A DNA stretch of 64,000 nt from assembly GCF_000374805.1 (NCBI RefSeq), contig NZ_KB895354.1:1-64000 (forward strand), written 5' to 3'. Below, in pieces: positions 60,760 to 64,000 of the stretch (positions are counted from its first letter, which is position 1; each line of letters begins with the position of its first letter). The notes under the pieces were generated by a model, which did not search any database, had not been told where the DNA came from, and worked only from the letters and a program-made list of their open reading frames with translations. The DNA is from Chitiniphilus shinanonensis DSM 23277. Lineage in GTDB: Bacteria > Pseudomonadota > Gammaproteobacteria > Burkholderiales > Chitinibacteraceae. The position numbers and the translations under genes are program-made.

Positions 60760-60935
60760 GGGAAGGGAGAAGGGAGAAGGGAGAAGGGTAAAACCCGCAG
60801 CGCAGGGAGGGGGCCTTCTCTCTTCCCACGGTTTCTCCGTGAACCTCCGTGCTCTCCGTGTCCTCTGTGGTTCAGGACTTGGGGTTCAAGGTTTGCGCAG
60901 TTGCCCTTCCCCCTTCCCTCTTCTCCCTTCCCAGG
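60760..60935. repeat. Partial inverted-repeat element (copy 3) with polypurine/polypyrimidine arms
   Basis: 60832-60889 matches the right half of the 144-bp element (TTTCTCCGTGAACCTCCGTG, CCTCTGTGGTTCAGGACTTG, GGGGTTC). The left half is missing. It is enclosed by GGGAAGGGAGAAGGGAGAAG at 60760-60790 and the complementary CCTTCCC repeats at 60903-60932, the same outer arms seen around copy 1. Confidence 0.75.
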
Positions 60936-60948
60936 GGCACCCGCCCCC

Positions 60949-63597
60949 TCAGCTCAATTTCACCTTCAGCTCGTCGCCCTTCACCGTCACGCCGATCTTC
61001 TTCACCGGCTTGCCGGCCGCCATGCGGTCGAGCAGGTCGGCGGAGATGCGCGCCAGCACGGTGCGGGTGAGGATGGCGTCGGCGTCGCGGGCGCCGCTGT
61101 CCACGTCGTAGCAGCGGTTGGCGATCAGCTCGACCAGGGTCTCGGGGAACTCGACCTGGGCGCCGTGGTTTTCCTCGATGCGGCGGCGGATCTTGCCCAG
61201 CTTCAGGCCGATGATGCGGCGCAGTACGTCGTCGCTCACCGGGAAGTACGGCACGATGGTCAGGCGGCCGAGGAAGGCGGGCTTGAAGGTCTTTTGCAGC
61301 GTGGGGCGCAGGATCTCGACCAGGTCGTCCGGCGTCGGGTCGCGGCTTTCCTCGCCCTCGGCGGCGGTCACGCCGTGCTCGACGGCGCGCATCACCAGGT
61401 CGGTGCCGGCGTTGGAGGTCAGCAGGATGATGGTGTTCTTGAAATCGACCTCGCGGCCTTCGCTGTCTTCCAGCAGGCCCTTGTCGAACACCTGGAAGAA
61501 CAGCTCCAGCACGTCCGGGTGCGCCTTTTCCACTTCGTCCAGCAACACCACCGAATACGGCTTGCGGCGCACCGCCTCGGTCAGCACGCCGCCCTCGCCG
61601 TAGCCGACGTAGCCGGGGGGCGAGCCCTTCAGGCCGGAGACGCTGTGCGATTCCTGGTACTCGCTCATGTTGATGGTGATGAGGTTGCGCTCGCCGCCGT
61701 ACAGCGATTCGGCCAGCGCCAGCGCGGTCTCGGTCTTGCCGACGCCGGACGGGCCCACCAGCATGAACACGCCCTTGGGCTTGCCGGGGTCTTCCAGGTT
61801 GGCCTTGGCGATCTGCACCCGCTCGGCGATCTGGCCCAGCGCGTGGTCCTGGCCGATGACGCGCTCGGCCAGCAGGTGCGCCAGGCGCTGCACCTGCGCC
61901 AGCTCGTTGTTCACCATGCGGCCCAGCGGGATGCCGGTCCAGCCGCTGATCACGTCGGCGATCACGTTCTCGTCCACGCATTCGAACGCCAGCGGCAGCT
62001 TCTTGTGGTGGTCGCGCAGCTCGTTGCGCTTGCTCTGCAACGGGCTGGGCTTCTTGCCCTTGGCCGCCGGCTTGTCGTCGCCCTGCTGCGCCTTGAGCGC
62101 GTCGATCTCGTCGACCAGCTTCTTCTGCACTTCCCAGGCGGCGTGCAGGGTGTTGAGGTCGCCCTCCAGCTCGGCGCGCCTGGCCTGCAATTCGGCGATG
62201 CGCTCGGCGTGGCCTTCCTCGCGCGCCAGTGCGGCGATCTCGCGGTCGATGTTGGCGATCAACGCTTCGACATCCTCCACCGGGCCGGGGCGGCCGGCGC
62301 GCGACAGCGCCACGCGGGCGCAGGCGGTGTCGAGCACGCTGATGGCCTTGTCCGGCAACTGGCGCCCGGTGATGTAGCGGCTGGACAGGTTCACCGCGGC
62401 GGCCACCGCCTCGTTGAGGATGTCCACCTTGTGGTGGCCGGCCATGGCGTCGGTCAGGCCGCGCACCATCTGCACCGCGATCTCGGGCGCCGGCTCTTCC
62501 ACCTTGACCACCTGGAAGCGCCGCGCCAGCGCCGCATCCTTTTCGAAGTACTTCTTGTACTCGGCCCAGGTGGTGGCGGCGATGGTGCGCAATTCGCCGC
62601 GCGCCAGCGCGGGCTTGAGCAGGTTGGCGGCATCGTTCTGCCCGGCCGCGCCGCCGGCACCGATCATGGTGTGCGCTTCGTCGATGAACAGCACGATGGG
62701 CACCGGGCTGGCCTTCACTTCGTCGATCACCTGCCGCAGCCGGTTCTCGAATTCGCCCTTGACGCTGGCGCCGGCCTGCAACAGGCCGAGGTCCAGCGTG
62801 CGCAGGTTCACGCCCAGCAGCGCCGGCGGCACCTCGCCCTGCACGATCTTCAACGCCAGCCCTTCCACCACCGCGGTCTTGCCCACGCCGGGCTCGCCGG
62901 TGAGGATGGGGTTGTTCTGGCGGCGGCGTAGCAGGATGTCGATCATCTGGCGGATCTCGCCGTCGCGCCCCAGCACCGGGTCGATCCTGCCGGCGCGCGC
63001 CTGCGCGGTGAGGTCGATGGTGTATTTGTCCAGGCCCGGCGTGCCGCGTCGCGCGCCGCCGGGCGCGGCGGCCACCGGCGCTTCGTCCTGCGCCACCTCG
63101 GTGGGCGCCGGCCCGCTGCCGGCCTCGCCGCCGTGCTGGCGCAGCGCCGCGTAGCCTTCCTTCAACCGTGCGGCGTCCAGCTTGAGCAGCGTCGGCGCCG
63201 ACTGTTGCAGCGCGGCGCGCAGCGCGTCGTCGGTCAGCAGCGCCAGCAGCAGGTCCAGCCCGGAGATGCTGTCCTCGTTGCGCTCGGCGCCGGCGATCAG
63301 CCAGGCGCGTTCCAGCCACTTGGGCAGCCAGCTCGACAACACCGGGTTGCGGGTGTTGCCGGTGCGGAAACCGTCGGCGGCCTGGTCCAGCTCGCGCTCC
63401 AGGCGCGCGGCATCCAGCCCGCTGGCGCGCAGCGCGGCGCCAAAGGCGTTGTCGGCCTGGTCGAGCAGCGCCAACAGCACGTGCTCGATCTCGACTTCGA
63501 AGTTGGTGCGCGACAGCGCGCGACTGGCCGCGGCCTCCACGGCGCTGCGCGCAATCGGGGTCAGGCGGCCGACCAGGGCCTTGAGCGGGGTGGACAT
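60949..63597 (-). CDS. tssH: Type VI secretion ATPase TssH (ClpV)
   Basis: An 882-residue Clp/Hsp100 ATPase that disassembles the contracted TssB/TssC sheath. The N-terminal repeats (about 1-150) are of ClpV type. Two AAA+ modules follow: GEPGVGKTAVVEG with Walker B IVLFIDEAHTMIGAG in the first, GPSGVGKTETA with VVLLDEVEKAHPDV in the second. A middle coiled region lies between them (about 420-530). It is convergent with tssA and is followed upstream by another gene of the same orientation. Confidence 0.95.
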   Translation of the reverse strand: MSTPLKALVGRLTPIARSAVEAAASRALSRTNFEVEIEHVLLALLDQADNAFGAALRASGLDAARLERELDQAADGFRTGNTRNPVLSSWLPKWLERAWLIAGAERNEDSISGLDLLLALLTDDALRAALQQSAPTLLKLDAARLKEGYAALRQHGGEAGSGPAPTEVAQDEAPVAAAPGGARRGTPGLDKYTIDLTAQARAGRIDPVLGRDGEIRQMIDILLRRRQNNPILTGEPGVGKTAVVEGLALKIVQGEVPPALLGVNLRTLDLGLLQAGASVKGEFENRLRQVIDEVKASPVPIVLFIDEAHTMIGAGGAAGQNDAANLLKPALARGELRTIAATTWAEYKKYFEKDAALARRFQVVKVEEPAPEIAVQMVRGLTDAMAGHHKVDILNEAVAAAVNLSSRYITGRQLPDKAISVLDTACARVALSRAGRPGPVEDVEALIANIDREIAALAREEGHAERIAELQARRAELEGDLNTLHAAWEVQKKLVDEIDALKAQQGDDKPAAKGKKPSPLQSKRNELRDHHKKLPLAFECVDENVIADVISGWTGIPLGRMVNNELAQVQRLAHLLAERVIGQDHALGQIAERVQIAKANLEDPGKPKGVFMLVGPSGVGKTETALALAESLYGGERNLITINMSEYQESHSVSGLKGSPPGYVGYGEGGVLTEAVRRKPYSVVLLDEVEKAHPDVLELFFQVFDKGLLEDSEGREVDFKNTIILLTSNAGTDLVMRAVEHGVTAAEGEESRDPTPDDLVEILRPTLQKTFKPAFLGRLTIVPYFPVSDDVLRRIIGLKLGKIRRRIEENHGAQVEFPETLVELIANRCYDVDSGARDADAILTRTVLARISADLLDRMAAGKPVKKIGVTVKGDELKVKLS

Positions 63598-63636
63598 GGG
63601 TGTGCTCTGCTTATGAATGGGGGTGGTGTGGGTGGG

Positions 63637-64000
63637 TCAATCGGCGGATGCGGTCTGCGTCGCCAGCCAGTGGCGGGCGCGCTGCGCGCCGTCCTCGTCC
63701 AGGTCGGCGATCAGCTCGCCGTACCAGGCCTCGATCGCCGGGGCGTCCAGCGCGGCATGCAGCACCGGCCAGCTGTTCTCCAGGAACACCGACAGGAACG
63801 GTACACCGCGCAGGTGAAGAAAGGTGTCGTCGGTGATGTGCAGCCGGCGATACACGTCGCGGATCCAGCCCAGGTACGGCAGCGCGTCGGCGTGGCGGCC
63901 GACGTTGCACAGGGCGGTGAGAAAGCTGATGTGCGCCTGGATCGGGTTGGTGTCCTGGCTGCTGGCGTTCAGTTCGCCGCTCTGGCGGAACCACTGCTCG
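63637..64000 (-). CDS. T6SS-linked protein, C-terminal part (runs off the window)
   Basis: The frame is open from the window edge to the stop at 63637, giving about 121 residues, and it precedes tssH by 39 bp in the same orientation. Visible residues are WFRQSGELNASSQDTNPIQAHISFLTALCNVGRHADALPYLGWIRDVYRRL... and an end rich in acidic residues (ELIADLDEDGAQRARHW). The helical pattern suggests a repeat-type protein, but I cannot name the family. Confidence 0.6.
   Translation of the reverse strand, partial: EQWFRQSGELNASSQDTNPIQAHISFLTALCNVGRHADALPYLGWIRDVYRRLHITDDTFLHLRGVPFLSVFLENSWPVLHAALDAPAIEAWYGELIADLDEDGAQRARHWLATQTASAD

Overview
The window is GC-rich, densely coded DNA from a chromosome that looks betaproteobacterial, probably of the order Neisseriales. 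The evidence is the tmRNA whose tag reads ANDETYALAA, the mtaD-ubiG-gph gene order, a GbsR-cydP-cydABX operon, ArgP/ArgO, RdgC and Fur-controlled fbpABC-type iron uptake. The family cannot be fixed from the sequence; a chitin- or amino-sugar-using relative is an inference from the D-glucosaminate operon and a doubled NodB-type deacetylase.

Left part (1-16.6 kb): the 5' portion of a type VI secretion vgrG; a ferric-iron ABC transporter whose binding-protein gene (fbpA) is separated from fbpB/fbpC by a three-gene membrane module (DUF2157, DUF4401, GDYXXLXY), with a Fur-box-like site before fbpA and before fbpB; hsp20; rdgC; a Tim44-like membrane protein; a MITE-like repeat; an orphan pair of sugar-type ABC permeases; and a polysaccharide deacetylase made of two tandem complete NodB units.

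Middle (16.6-31 kb): divergent argP/argO bracketed by two 144-bp copies of an inverted-repeat element; then a full D-glucosaminate phosphotransferase operon (dgaABCDEF) with a sigma-54 promoter and its LevR-type activator dgaR; a HerA-like ATPase; a periplasmic binding protein; a variant PAP2 protein; a DMT exporter; and a flavin reductase.

31-47 kb: cytochrome bd oxidase operon (gbsR-cydP-cydA-cydB-cydX) with a palindromic operator over its promoter; two chemoreceptors separated by the DNA glycosylase gene tag; a Gfo/Idh oxidoreductase; an Ala/Pro-rich small lipoprotein; mtaD-ubiG-gph; acuI and a thioesterase sharing an intergenic region with a strong Fur-box match; and a second binding protein.

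47-64 kb: tmRNA; a GH108 muramidase; then the most unusual locus. A MocR-type regulator is divergent from a co-directional set encoding a 2Fe-2S ferredoxin, a heme-oxygenase-like (probably di-iron) enzyme, three different ATP-grasp ligases and an MFS exporter. This has the layout of a small biosynthetic cluster for an oxidised amino-acid- or peptide-like product, and I do not recognise it as a characterised pathway. The window closes with a lipoprotein and a T6SS segment (476-aa membrane protein, PAAR, TssA, and TssH/ClpV on the other strand).

Several dispersed non-coding repeat families (a MITE-like element in three copies, the 144-bp inverted repeat in two full copies and a half copy, a REP-like downstream element in two copies) sit at gene ends and in places supply stop codons.
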